Shown: positions 15,657 to 24,785 of the stretch, one piece after another
Layout: each line of letters begins with the position of its first letter
How positions within the stretch are numbered: the first letter of the stretch is position 1
NCBI GenBank assembly: GCA_012513605.1
Contig: JAAZBV010000009.1
Location: 1 to 46,740 of the forward strand
Length of the DNA: 46,740 nucleotides
Origin: Desulfatiglans sp.
GTDB taxonomy: Bacteria; Desulfobacterota; DSM-4660; Desulfatiglandales; HGW-15
Direction of reading: 5' to 3'
Position numbers and translations under genes: made by a program
Notes under the pieces: generated by a model
What the model saw: the letters and a program-made list of their open reading frames with translations, nothing else
What the model was told of the DNA's origin: nothing
The model's database searches: none

Positions 15657-16546
15657 AGTCCATCACCCATATCAAGGATATACTCAAGGGGATTAACTGC
15701 CCTGCCCTCCTTTATAACCATATAGTGCAGATGACTGCCTGTTGACAGCCCGCTGTTTCCCATAAGGCCAATCCTCTCCCCGCGCTTAACCTCTTTTCCT
15801 GTCTCCGCATATACAACATCAAGGTGGCCATATATGGTCGTTATTTTTTCTGTATGCCTGATTACAATAAACTTGCCAATCCTTTTATCATGGCCGGTTT
15901 TCAAAACAAGGCCTCTGGCAGGGGCATAAATCTTTGTCCCTATGTCCCCTGATATATCGATTGCAGCATGGAATTCCTTTCTTTTTGTAAAGGGATTTTC
16001 ACGCCATCCAAAACCTGATGAGACCGATATGCCTTTTTTTTCAACCGGAAGTATACTGGGGGTAACCTCAAGGATCTGCTCCCGGGTATTGATCAATTCC
16101 GAATATTTTTTAAATCTTTCATCAAGATTGGTTAGATGAGAGGAGAGGTTATTATCATAGGGTAGAGATAATAGACTATTCAGAGCCATGTATCCTGAAT
16201 CATCGGATACGCCTCCCTGGCCAGGAAGCCCTTCCAAATCAGTTAAATTGGTGCTTATTCCGAAATATTCACTAAGCTGACGATCCTTTTTTTCGATATG
16301 CTTAAGATTATCCTTAAGGTACCTGAGTTCAGCTATCTCGGTTTTCATACCGGTGCTGCTGCCCTCAAGAAAGGCAATCTTTTTGTTCAGTGTAAAAATA
16401 CGATGCTCTAAAAATGGCATGGAAACAATACAGAGCGCAAGGGCAATTGCCAGCGCAATAAGATACCATGGATTGATAATCACCTGGTGTGTTTTACCGG
16501 AACCATTTTGAGGCATCCAAATTATGTATGATTTACTGTTTCTCAT
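15653..16546 (-). CDS. Membrane-anchored M23 (LytM-type) metallopeptidase
   Basis: Predicted periplasmic endopeptidase that cleaves peptidoglycan cross-links. Residues 25-45 are one membrane helix (PWYLIALAIALALCIV), 46-90 a coiled coil, and about 170-290 the M23 domain. The zinc motifs FHAAIDIS (HxxxD) and GSHLHY (HxH) are intact, so this is probably an active enzyme and not a degenerate LytM regulator. GWRENPFTKRKEFH is typical of the family. GGAGGATCAATT precedes the ATG. It follows cheR and overlaps the next gene by 4 bases. Its place in a chemotaxis operon suggests wall remodelling around the motor or receptor sites, but this is inference. Confidence 0.9.
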   Translation of the reverse strand: MRNSKSYIIWMPQNGSGKTHQVIINPWYLIALAIALALCIVSMPFLEHRIFTLNKKIAFLEGSSTGMKTEIAELRYLKDNLKHIEKKDRQLSEYFGISTNLTDLEGLPGQGGVSDDSGYMALNSLLSLPYDNNLSSHLTNLDERFKKYSELINTREQILEVTPSILPVEKKGISVSSGFGWRENPFTKRKEFHAAIDISGDIGTKIYAPARGLVLKTGHDKRIGKFIVIRHTEKITTIYGHLDVVYAETGKEVKRGERIGLMGNSGLSTGSHLHYMVIKEGRAVNPLEYILDMGDGL

Positions 16547-16575
16547 AATTGATCCTCCTTCAATTCTGATTCCTC

Positions 16576-17421
16576 CTATTTACTTTTTAATGTGTAAAAA
16601 ACAGATCTTAAATGTCTCTGAGGTTCAAACTGAGGGCATATCCCTGTCAGAGATTCGGTAGAACCTATGATAAGATATCCGTCAGGGGCCATGACACCTG
16701 CAATCTTTTCAAAGAGCCTCTTTCTGTCTTCAATACTGAAATATATGGCAACATTACGGCAGAAGACTATGTCAAACTGCCCTATTCCAGTGAATGGTTC
16801 CATTAAATTTCGTTTCTGAAAAACAGCCATTGCCCTTATATCGTCTCTGATCTTCCAGGCGTTTCCATTTGAAACAAAATATCTTTGCAGAAGATCCTTT
16901 TCAAGCCCCCGCTCTATCTCAAATCTGTTATATTTGCCATAGCTTGCCTGTGCCACAGCATCATCCGATATATCAGTACCTAAAAGCTTGACCCTGTATT
17001 TCTTCTGGTCAGGGATCAGCTCTCTTAAAATAATGGCAAGGCTGTAAATCTCCTGGCCTGTAGAACATGCAGCGCTCCATATGCGGATATTAATAGGCAT
17101 TACACCTGAGGCCTGAGCAGTGCGTTTATCTATAAGGTCAGGCATGACTTTATACTTGAACATCTCAAAAGGGGACTTGTCTCTGAAAAAGAGGGTCTCA
17201 TTTGTGCTTACTGCATTTATTATCTTTCTTTCCATCTGGCCGCTTTTTTCAGAAATTGCCCTCTGGTAAAGCATCTGATATGAGGTAAAGCCCTCTGTAT
17301 CCATGATCATTTTTAATCTGGTCTCAAGAAGATATGCCTTTTTCTCATCCAGGAAAATCCCGGAAATATCATAGATATATTTTGAAAGGACCTTTATCTC
17401 ATTTGGAGTAATCTTGATCAT
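16576..17421 (-). CDS. cheR: Chemoreceptor glutamate methyltransferase CheR
   Basis: Methylates glutamates on chemoreceptors with S-adenosylmethionine for adaptation. Residues 1-80 are the helical CheR N-domain. Residues 85-281 are the methyltransferase domain with IWSAACSTGQEIYSLAI as the SAM-binding segment, LLGTDISDDAV and FCRNVAIYF (NVxxYF motif). The length of 281 matches the family. It starts 22 bases after the cheB stop in the same operon. The Shine-Dalgarno signal is weak, suggesting coupling to cheB. No receptor gene lies in this window. Confidence 0.95.
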   Translation of the reverse strand: MIKITPNEIKVLSKYIYDISGIFLDEKKAYLLETRLKMIMDTEGFTSYQMLYQRAISEKSGQMERKIINAVSTNETLFFRDKSPFEMFKYKVMPDLIDKRTAQASGVMPINIRIWSAACSTGQEIYSLAIILRELIPDQKKYRVKLLGTDISDDAVAQASYGKYNRFEIERGLEKDLLQRYFVSNGNAWKIRDDIRAMAVFQKRNLMEPFTGIGQFDIVFCRNVAIYFSIEDRKRLFEKIAGVMAPDGYLIIGSTESLTGICPQFEPQRHLRSVFYTLKSK

Positions 17422-17443
17422 AAATAATACGCAACCACTTTTC

Positions 17444-18568
17444 TTAAATAGATTTTATACTGCTAACTATCTCATCAGCAAGCCTTTCCAGTGGGGCAAT
17501 AATATCAACAATCCCCTCATCAATAGGCTTTTTCGGCATACCAAAGACAACGCAGCTTGGTTCATCCTGGGCTATGATGAATGAGCCGTTTCTCTTCATC
17601 AGCCTTAACCCGAGTGTGCCATCTGAACCCATACCTGTCATAATTACACCGGCAGAACGCCCCACATAATGCTCGGCAATTGACCTGAAAAGGTAATCCA
17701 CAGAGGGTTTACAGCTGTTCTCAGGAGGATCATCCGTTATCCTTATTATCCTGCTAAGTCCGTCCACGCCTGCTACTACCTTCATCTGCTTTCCTCCAGG
17801 GGCAATAAATGCAACATTTGGCCTGATTACCTCGCCATCCTCTGCCTCCTTAACCTCAATGGCGCACCTGGCATTAAGACTTTTCGCAAGTGAATTGGTA
17901 AACATAGGAGGCATATGCTGTACGATTAATATAGGCACATTAATATTGGCAGGGATCCTGGGCATCATTTCAGATAGAGCCTTTGGCCCTCCGGTTGATA
18001 TTCCAATCCCTATAATTTCCGCTTTTGCCTTTCTGTGTGACCTTGTTGATGTTGTTGCGCTGTATCGTGATGTCCTTAAATCGGGCTGGCCTGGTAATGT
18101 CTCTGTCGAATATGCCTTTCCATAATTTGCGCTCCGCAGGATCTTTTTCATCTCCAGATGTCTGGAGAAACTCTTTAGTAAAAGATCAAGGATCTTTTTT
18201 ATTGTTCTTTTGCTCTCTTCAATGCTTCCGGTTTCCGGTTTTGTAATATAGTCAAATGCGCCCAGCTCAAGCGCCTTTATGGTGAGATCACCGCCCTTGT
18301 GAGTAAGTGTGCTTAAAACAATGGCGCCAACATCAGGGGCCTCTGTTTTCAGTGCCCTCAATACGTCAAGCCCGTTCATCTCAGGCATTTCAATATCAAG
18401 TGTAATCAGGTCTGGTTTCAGGGAGGCTATCTTCATCATGGCAATCTTGCCATTATTAGCTGTCCCGACTACCTCAACGCCTGGTATCTCAGCCAGCACA
18501 TCACTCACGGTCTTGCGATAAACCACGGTATCGTCAACCACAAGCACTCTGAGGGGGTTTTTTTCCAT
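17444..18568 (-). CDS. cheB: Chemotaxis methylesterase/response regulator CheB
   Basis: Removes methyl groups from chemoreceptors and can deamidate glutamine once phosphorylated by CheA. Residues 1-120 are the receiver with VVDDTVVYRK and phosphoacceptor Asp58 in TLDIEMPEMNG. A basic linker of about 70 residues follows. Residues of about 185-370 are the esterase domain with all three catalytic positions: Ser in GISTGGPKAL, His in VQHMPP and Asp in GMGSDGTLGL. The length of 374 is normal. The order cheW-cheB-cheR is standard. Confidence 0.96.
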   Translation of the reverse strand: MEKNPLRVLVVDDTVVYRKTVSDVLAEIPGVEVVGTANNGKIAMMKIASLKPDLITLDIEMPEMNGLDVLRALKTEAPDVGAIVLSTLTHKGGDLTIKALELGAFDYITKPETGSIEESKRTIKKILDLLLKSFSRHLEMKKILRSANYGKAYSTETLPGQPDLRTSRYSATTSTRSHRKAKAEIIGIGISTGGPKALSEMMPRIPANINVPILIVQHMPPMFTNSLAKSLNARCAIEVKEAEDGEVIRPNVAFIAPGGKQMKVVAGVDGLSRIIRITDDPPENSCKPSVDYLFRSIAEHYVGRSAGVIMTGMGSDGTLGLRLMKRNGSFIIAQDEPSCVVFGMPKKPIDEGIVDIIAPLERLADEIVSSIKSI

Positions 18569-18635
18569 TAAGTCCTATAATTCCTTTTTTCTTTCAATTG
18601 AAAGATCAAGCCCTGGATTAATCTCTGTCTGATAC

Positions 18636-19109
18636 CTAAATGGTCTGACTGCCGTCATCCTTCAGGATCTCTTCCACATTGAGTATGCCGATCAGGCTCT
18701 TTTCCTTTTTAAAGACACCCTCAAAATACCTCCCCTGAATGCCTCCGATATTTGCCGGCGGAGGCTCTATTTTATCCTCTTCTGTCCTTTCAACATCCCC
18801 TATCCTCTGCACAAGAAGACCTATATATTCACCATTTGAATTGACGATTATGTTTCTGGTTTCGCTGGAGATCTCTGTGTCTGCCAGACTGAGTTTGTTT
18901 CCAAGGTCTATGACAGTAACTATCTGACCTCTAAGGTTCAGTATCCCCTTTACATAATCAGGGGCAAGCGGAACCTCTGTCATCTCAAGGAGTTTATTTA
19001 TCTCCTGTACCTTTAATATATCCATTCCGCACAGTGAATCACCGACATAAAATGTTGCCAGCTCCATTGTTTTATTCCCTGCATTTCTATTGTCCGCCTG
19101 GTTAGCCAT
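18636..19109 (-). CDS. cheW: Chemotaxis coupling protein CheW
   Basis: Links receptors to CheA in the signalling array. The 157-residue protein is a single CheW domain: TFYVGDSLCGMDILKVQEI, VKGILNLRGQIVTVIDLG with the conserved NLRG and Arg, then EYIGLLVQRIGDVE. The length is typical. It starts 81 bases after the cheA stop in the same orientation, with GGGAGGTAATAA before its ATG. Confidence 0.95.
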   Translation of the reverse strand: MANQADNRNAGNKTMELATFYVGDSLCGMDILKVQEINKLLEMTEVPLAPDYVKGILNLRGQIVTVIDLGNKLSLADTEISSETRNIIVNSNGEYIGLLVQRIGDVERTEEDKIEPPPANIGGIQGRYFEGVFKKEKSLIGILNVEEILKDDGSQTI

Positions 19110-19190
19110 TTATTATTACCTCCCGCATCATTAATCCGGTATATAGTTTTTACAAAAACGATTTAAACATACCTGTTACATGGTCATTTC

Positions 19191-22100
19191 CTATTTCGTT
19201 GCTGCCTTGAGATGCTGGAAAACGCTTTTCATCAGCTTTTCCTTATCCAGCTTAATCTGGTAGTCATCTATTCCGACTTTACTGCCCTTTGACATATCTT
19301 CGTCGCTCGCCATTGTTGTAAGGGCAATCACAGGAAGATGCCTGAATCTTGCATCTTTTTTAATCATTGATGTCAGCTCAAAGCCATCCATGTTGGGCAT
19401 CTCTATGTCAGTTATAACAAGAGAAATTTCATCTATATGTTTTTCAATAAGATCGAAGGCAATCCGGCCATCTTCTGCCTCAATAACATTATACCCGTCT
19501 TCCTTAAGGTATTCAGAAACCTGGCCCCTGAAAAAATTGGAGTCTTCAGCATAGAGTACAGTAGCGGCCTTGTTTTCAGAAACCATAACGGTTTCCTTTT
19601 TGGTAAACCAGTCAGGGTTAAGTGCCTCGACAATCCCGAAAATATTTACCATTAAGGTTGTCTGATTCCCTATTATTGCTGAACCCATGATCCCGGTCTG
19701 CTTTAAGGTCATATCATCTACTGTCAGGGCCTCCTCTGTTGAATCAAGTGGCGGTGTGGCCAGAAGGCCGATATCCCTTCCTCCGATAGAAAACACTATT
19801 ACGAGCAGGTCTTCCTTATCAGCCAGGGGTTTGACATTGGCTACCTGTTCTATAGCAAATAAAGGCAGGCTTTCACCCCTGTACTGTATGACCTTTTTAC
19901 CTCCAACATGTTCTATGTCAGTCCGCTTTATCTTCTCCACCCTTTCAACAAGCCCCAGTGGAACTGCAAACTGCTCATCTTCAGCATTCCTGAAAATAAG
20001 CAGGGACTGGATATCCTTCTGATTCTTCATCCTCTGTTCCTTTGCAACCTGAACCGCCCTTTCAGTGCCATCCATTGAGATGAGTCGGGCCATCTTGGAA
20101 ATCCCTGCCACATCAAGGATCAGGGCTACACGGCCATCGCCCATTATGGTGGCGCCTGCATAAGCCTTGCAGTGTTTGAGATGTCTTCCTAGAGGTTTTA
20201 CAACGATTTCTTCTGAGTCGTGAAGCTGATCAACAACAAGACCATATTTCAGCGCCCCTGTATAGACCACAACAATATTTACAGCACTGGAGGCATGATA
20301 TCTCCGATCAATGGATTTTTTTCTTCGGTTTGAATAATCATCAATGCTATCATCCACCCCCTGTTCATCGATTTTCTCATTGATAGTGCTGATCACATCA
20401 TCAGCTTTAATAGCCTTTTTAAGAGGGCTCTTTCTGCCCCTTCTGTCTGATATGCTTTCCCTTCTGTCGGATTTTTTGATTTTTTCGCTGGGGTCAAGGT
20501 ATTCTCTTTCAATACCTATAACATCGGAAAGCCTGATCAGGGGAAGCAGGCTTCCTCTTAACCTTACAACCTCTGCATCACCGACCTTTTCTATCCTATC
20601 TTTTACCTGATTTGCAGGTATCCTGAAAAGCTCTTCAAGGTTAACCTGGGGTATTGCGTATCTTTCACCGCATACGCTTATCAGCTGACTCGGAATAATA
20701 GCCAGAGTAAGGGGCAGCTTGATTTTTATGATTGTGCCTTTTCCTATTTTAGATTCTATATCTACCACACCGCCCAGTTTATCGAGGTTGGTCTTGACAA
20801 CATCCATACCAACACCACGACCGGACACATCGCTTACCTTTTCCGCTGTTGAAAAACCGGGGAGGAAGATCAGATTGATCTTTTCCTTATCAGACATGGA
20901 TATTGCCTGATCCTCTGTTATAACCTTTTTTTCAAGGGCGACCTTTGCCAGTTTGTCAGGATTCATCCCTTTTCCATCATCCCTGATCTCGATATTCACC
21001 TGCCCTGCCTCATGATAGGCCTTGAGCATCAAATGGCCGGTAGATTCCTTTCCTGCCCTCTGCCTTTCAGCTGGGAGTTCTATACCGTGATCAACTGAAT
21101 TTCTGACAAGATGTGTAAGAGGATCATTGATTGCCTCAAGGATTGTCTTATCAAGCTCTACCCCTTCACCCTCTATTGTGAGTTTTACCTCTTTGTTCAG
21201 GTTGCGGGCAAGGTCTCTTACAACCCTTGGAAACTTGTTAAATACATTACCGATAGGCTGCATCCTTGTCATCATGATTGCTTCCTGGATCTCTGATGTT
21301 ATAAGATCCAGCCTCTGCCCTGTCCCCTCTATTGCCCTGATATCCTTCTGACCAATAGACTGCATTAGTTGGTTTCTGCCTAGCACAAGCTCTCCTGCCA
21401 GCGTCATGAGAGAATCCAGCAGGCTTACATTAACCCTAAGACTGGTCTCAGATGTCTTGGCGCTTGAGGAATTTGCTGAATCACTTTCTCTGCCGAAAGC
21501 AACACCTGAAGCAGTTTCAGGGGCAGGGAATGGAGATGCCTCTTCTTTAAACAATTTTTCTACAGGCTGAATAACAGGACTCTCTTCAGGCATCTTGATT
21601 TCAGGGGAGGCCTTTGACTCACCATATTCGGTGAGACTTATAAAACTGTTATTGTTTTCAAGAAGGTAAATATTATCCTCATCAATATCAAAAAGGGCAT
21701 TAATCATTTCAGGTTCAAGTATGGTGCCGAACAGGACAAGAAGAGGCACTTTACTGGAGCTTGAATAGTTGTCCAGTGTGCCAACCGACTGCACATCCAC
21801 CTCATTAGATAGGATCGTCCCGCTTTCACTAAGTCTTTTCAGTATCTCCGCTGCTGTAAGCCCCTTTTTTTCAACATCCTGAACAAGGTCAAGCACTGCC
21901 AGGTATATGTATTGCCCCTTTTTCCTTGAATTATTGAGGTCAGATGATGAAACATTAAAGACCATCCTACCATTCTCAAATATCAGGTCTATGTTTTGCT
22001 CTTTTTTTTCTGCCTTTTTCTCAGGAACAGCAACTGCGGTAAGCGCAATAAGGGCATTAACATGTTCTTCAATAGGCATCTCATTACTGGCGCCTACATT

Positions 22101-22415
22101 ATTAAGCAGGTTCCTTAGCGTATCTGATGCGAGAAGGAGTATATTGACAATTTCAGGATTTGGAACCATCTCCCTTTCTCTAATCATGCCCAGTACATTT
22201 TCCATCTTATGGGACAGCTCTTTTATGTTGTTAAGCCCCATAAAACCTGCCCCGCCCTTAATTGAATGGGCAGCGCGGAACACCTTGTTAACCAGCTCCT
22301 CGTTAATATCGGCGCCATCCTTTTCAATGGCCAGCAGATCATTCTCAATATCTGCCAGGTGCTCTAATGATTCTTCCACATAAAGTCTCAAGGTCTCATC
22401 ATCCTGCATACTCAT
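19191..22415 (-). CDS. cheA: Chemotaxis histidine kinase CheA with two CheW domains and a receiver
   Basis: Receptor-controlled kinase for CheY and CheB. Residues 1-110 are Hpt (FRAAHSIKGGAGFMG, phosphorylated His50). Residues of about 140-290 are a weakly conserved region. P3 dimerisation (VNVSLLDSLMTLAGELVLGR) follows near 330, then a HATPase with HLVRNSVDHGIE, DDGKGM and GRGVGMDVV. Two CheW-type domains come next. The first is interrupted by about 70 charged residues rich in Lys, Arg and Asp (around DRRESISDRRGRKS). The last 125 residues are a receiver with AEDSNF and ITDIEMPNMDG. At 1074 residues it is much longer than E. coli CheA (654). The receiver may act as a phosphate sink or take part in local feedback. 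Confidence 0.95.
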   Translation of the reverse strand: MSMQDDETLRLYVEESLEHLADIENDLLAIEKDGADINEELVNKVFRAAHSIKGGAGFMGLNNIKELSHKMENVLGMIREREMVPNPEIVNILLLASDTLRNLLNNVGASNEMPIEEHVNALIALTAVAVPEKKAEKKEQNIDLIFENGRMVFNVSSSDLNNSRKKGQYIYLAVLDLVQDVEKKGLTAAEILKRLSESGTILSNEVDVQSVGTLDNYSSSSKVPLLVLFGTILEPEMINALFDIDEDNIYLLENNNSFISLTEYGESKASPEIKMPEESPVIQPVEKLFKEEASPFPAPETASGVAFGRESDSANSSSAKTSETSLRVNVSLLDSLMTLAGELVLGRNQLMQSIGQKDIRAIEGTGQRLDLITSEIQEAIMMTRMQPIGNVFNKFPRVVRDLARNLNKEVKLTIEGEGVELDKTILEAINDPLTHLVRNSVDHGIELPAERQRAGKESTGHLMLKAYHEAGQVNIEIRDDGKGMNPDKLAKVALEKKVITEDQAISMSDKEKINLIFLPGFSTAEKVSDVSGRGVGMDVVKTNLDKLGGVVDIESKIGKGTIIKIKLPLTLAIIPSQLISVCGERYAIPQVNLEELFRIPANQVKDRIEKVGDAEVVRLRGSLLPLIRLSDVIGIEREYLDPSEKIKKSDRRESISDRRGRKSPLKKAIKADDVISTINEKIDEQGVDDSIDDYSNRRKKSIDRRYHASSAVNIVVVYTGALKYGLVVDQLHDSEEIVVKPLGRHLKHCKAYAGATIMGDGRVALILDVAGISKMARLISMDGTERAVQVAKEQRMKNQKDIQSLLIFRNAEDEQFAVPLGLVERVEKIKRTDIEHVGGKKVIQYRGESLPLFAIEQVANVKPLADKEDLLVIVFSIGGRDIGLLATPPLDSTEEALTVDDMTLKQTGIMGSAIIGNQTTLMVNIFGIVEALNPDWFTKKETVMVSENKAATVLYAEDSNFFRGQVSEYLKEDGYNVIEAEDGRIAFDLIEKHIDEISLVITDIEMPNMDGFELTSMIKKDARFRHLPVIALTTMASDEDMSKGSKVGIDDYQIKLDKEKLMKSVFQHLKAATK

Positions 22416-22517
22416 TTTTATCCTCCATTGCTATTTACACCCTGTTCATATAAACAGCCCACAGGTTCTTTCATTTACCTTTATATATTTACGATAACCA
22501 CACAGAGGGTTATCCTG

Positions 22518-22820
22518 TTATACACCATCTGTATTCAGGTATCTGTCAATGCCCATCATCTTGAAAAGGTTATCTATATTTTCAGATACATTGGTAAGCC
22601 TGAGCAACCCTCCAGCCTTATCCAGTGAGTTTCTGGCTGCTATCAATACCCCCAGACCTGTTGAATCAATCATATTGACGCCCTTCATGTCTATTGCCAG
22701 CTCATTAACATCCTTATTGATCAGCTTTAAAAGTTTAAGCCTAAGATCCTCAACAATTGACCCGGATATATCCTTGCCCGGCTTAACTGTTTTTTTATTT
22801 GTTTTCCTGCCTTCAACCAT
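22518..22820 (-). CDS. STAS-domain protein (anti-sigma-factor-antagonist type)
   Basis: A 100-residue single STAS domain. VNMIDSTGLGVLIAARNSL holds the conserved Ser that is phosphorylated in SpoIIAA/RsbV proteins, and the surrounding strand-helix pattern is intact. Such proteins act by binding a partner kinase or phosphatase, none of which is encoded here. The gene lies between the lone Hpt gene and cheA on the same strand, so it is probably part of the chemotaxis operon. GGAGG lies upstream of the ATG. Confidence 0.88.
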   Translation of the reverse strand: MVEGRKTNKKTVKPGKDISGSIVEDLRLKLLKLINKDVNELAIDMKGVNMIDSTGLGVLIAARNSLDKAGGLLRLTNVSENIDNLFKMMGIDRYLNTDGV

Positions 22821-22934
22821 TTAAACCTCCAGTTTTACACAGCTTTAAGAATAAGAAATATATAGATTACCAGTCATTCGGTTGACTGAATGCGACGCTT
22901 TTTTGACATTTGGAAAACAGTAAATCCTGATTTC

Positions 22935-23258
22935 TTACACCTGCCCTTTAAGTGAATCAGTAATAATATTAACCTCCTGTTTTATCTGCAATAACAGGCT
23001 ATTAAACCCCTCAAGGCTATTTGCCTTTGCATTCATCTCTATCTGTTTTGCCTTTTCATAAATCTCAGTCAGCCAAAGATTACCTGATGACCCCTTTAAT
23101 GAATGGGCACGCTCCACCAGGGCAGCATAATCATGAGCCGCAGCGGCCTTCTCCATTCCGCCTATATCCGTATCACCTGTGGAAAGAAACAGCTCTATAA
23201 GCTCAATATATTCCTCAATTTCAAGCCCAAGCCTTTGGGCTGGTGTTAAAAAATCCAT
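22935..23258 (-). CDS. Stand-alone histidine phosphotransfer (Hpt) protein
   Basis: 107 residues, one Hpt helical bundle with ERAHSLKGSSGNL, where the His is the phosphoryl carrier. It has no other domain. AGGAGGAAGAG precedes the ATG, a near-perfect ribosome binding site. It is the first gene of the leftward chemotaxis operon. It could pass phosphate between the CheA receiver and other receivers in this window, such as the SHOCT, HD-GYP or LpxC fusions; the partner is unknown. Confidence 0.88.
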   Translation of the reverse strand: MDFLTPAQRLGLEIEEYIELIELFLSTGDTDIGGMEKAAAAHDYAALVERAHSLKGSSGNLWLTEIYEKAKQIEMNAKANSLEGFNSLLLQIKQEVNIITDSLKGQV

Positions 23259-23607
23259 CTCTTCCTCCTGTATAAAAACCCTTTAGGATCTTTATTCTAA
23301 AACAATGCGAATATTTTACTTTTCAATCATTATGCGATAATTATGCCAGACATTAATTATCATTATTTTTTCATATAAAAACCCCTGTTAAAGACTGAAA
23401 TTTAAGAAGAACTTGCCGGTTTAAAGGCCAAATAAACCTTTTTAATAACTTGAAAAATAATTGATATTGATGTAATTCATTTTATCTTTATCATGGGATT
23501 TCATAAAGATATCAGCTTCTCAGTAATGATAAAAGAAAAACAGTCAACGCCAGGGGTAGCCGTTTTAAAAAGCATCGTCCTAGCAAAACAATCTAAAGGG
23601 GTAATAT
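23259..23607. other. Divergent intergenic region between the chemotaxis operon and kdnB
   Basis: A+T-rich 349-base gap that should hold the promoter of the leftward chemotaxis operon and that of kdnB. On the plus strand TTGATA (23461-23466) and TATCTT (23483-23488), 16 bases apart, could form a sigma-70 promoter, weakly. No good sigma-54 or sigma-28 site was found for the chemotaxis operon. No small gene or riboswitch was recognised. Confidence 0.4.
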
Positions 23608-24771
23608 ATGTATAATATCAAGACTATAGAAGGTGTTAAAAAGACAATTTTCGGTTCAGGTTCTGTAATGGAACTTGGAAACGAGTGTAAAAAACTGGAT
23701 GCATCAAAGGTGCTTCTTGTTATTGATCAGACATTATCAAGATCGGCTATTGCCGAAAAGGTTAAAGAATCACTTAAATCCGCAAGGATCAGATCTTATA
23801 TATTTTCGGATGTAACCCCTGAACCTGACCCAAAGGTTGCAGACCTTGCAACAGAACTCGCTCTCAAGGAAAAGGTGCAGTGCGTCATAGGTGTGGGCGG
23901 CGGGAGCACAATGGATATTGCAAAGGCCATCGCAGTACTCGTTAAAAATGAGGGGAAGGCAGTTGATTATATTGGACAAAACAAGGTAAGAAAACAGGGC
24001 ATCCCGACGATCATGGTGCCTACCACCGCGGGCACAGGCAGCGAAACAACCCTTACCGCTGTTTTCACGCAGAGGGATACTAAAAAGAAGGGCGGGATCA
24101 ACAGCCCCTATCTTTACCCACACACCGCAATACTTGACCCTGAACTTACGATAGACCTCCCTCCAATGGTTACAGCATATACCGGCATGGATGCGCTCAC
24201 ACATGCCATTGAGTCATATACATCACTTAAGGCCCATTTCATGAGTGAGACAGTATCGCTCAGGGCCATTGAACTGATAATGGATAACCTGAGAGGTGCG
24301 GTATTTGACGGAAAGAACCTGAAATACCGTGAAAATATGATGATGGGGAGCTACCTTGCCGGATTGGGCCTTGCCATGGCCGGTGTCGGCGCAGTGCATG
24401 CTATGGCCTACCCTATGGGCGCAATATTTGATGTGCCCCATGGTATTGGTAACGGCCTTCTGCTTCCATACGTGCTTGAATACAACTATCCCGGAAATAT
24501 CGACAAATTCTGTAATATGGCAATGTGCATGGATCAGGAGATGGGAGAGCTTTCAGGCAGGGAATATGCGTCGCTTGTGGCTGATACAGTTTTTGAACTT
24601 GCACAGGATATAGGTGTGCCAATGACCCTGAAGGAACTTGATATACCTGAAGACTCCATACCTGAGATGGCAAAGGCGGCCATGCAGGTTGCTGTACCGA
24701 TAGCAAATAACCCCAGGCCAATGACAGAAGAGGCGGCAATGGAGATATACAGAAATGCCTATGAAGGATAG
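23608..24771 (+). CDS. kdnB: Iron-containing alcohol dehydrogenase, probable Kdo 8-oxidase KdnB
   Basis: Type III metal-dependent dehydrogenase. The NAD-binding part has GGGSTMDIAKAIAV and PTTAGTGSETT. Metal ligands lie in GAVHAMAYP and DVPHGIGNG. The length of 387 is normal. By itself the family is broad, but the next gene (14 bases on) encodes a close KdnA-type aminotransferase. The pair matches the Shewanella KdnB-KdnA route that oxidises C8 of Kdo and then aminates it to 8-amino-3,8-dideoxy-manno-octulosonate, used in the LPS inner core. The functional call is established for that system and inferred here. AAAGGGG precedes the ATG. A generic alcohol dehydrogenase is the alternative. Confidence 0.75.
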   Translation: MYNIKTIEGVKKTIFGSGSVMELGNECKKLDASKVLLVIDQTLSRSAIAEKVKESLKSARIRSYIFSDVTPEPDPKVADLATELALKEKVQCVIGVGGGSTMDIAKAIAVLVKNEGKAVDYIGQNKVRKQGIPTIMVPTTAGTGSETTLTAVFTQRDTKKKGGINSPYLYPHTAILDPELTIDLPPMVTAYTGMDALTHAIESYTSLKAHFMSETVSLRAIELIMDNLRGAVFDGKNLKYRENMMMGSYLAGLGLAMAGVGAVHAMAYPMGAIFDVPHGIGNGLLLPYVLEYNYPGNIDKFCNMAMCMDQEMGELSGREYASLVADTVFELAQDIGVPMTLKELDIPEDSIPEMAKAAMQVAVPIANNPRPMTEEAAMEIYRNAYEG

Positions 24772-24785
24772 AGAAAGGAAAAAAA

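Noticed and set aside
23400-23450. Possible sigma-54 promoter on the minus strand upstream of the chemotaxis operon
   Set aside because: The best GG...GC match (in the GGCC...CCGGC segment) has 11 bases between the two pairs, and sigma-54 needs 10.
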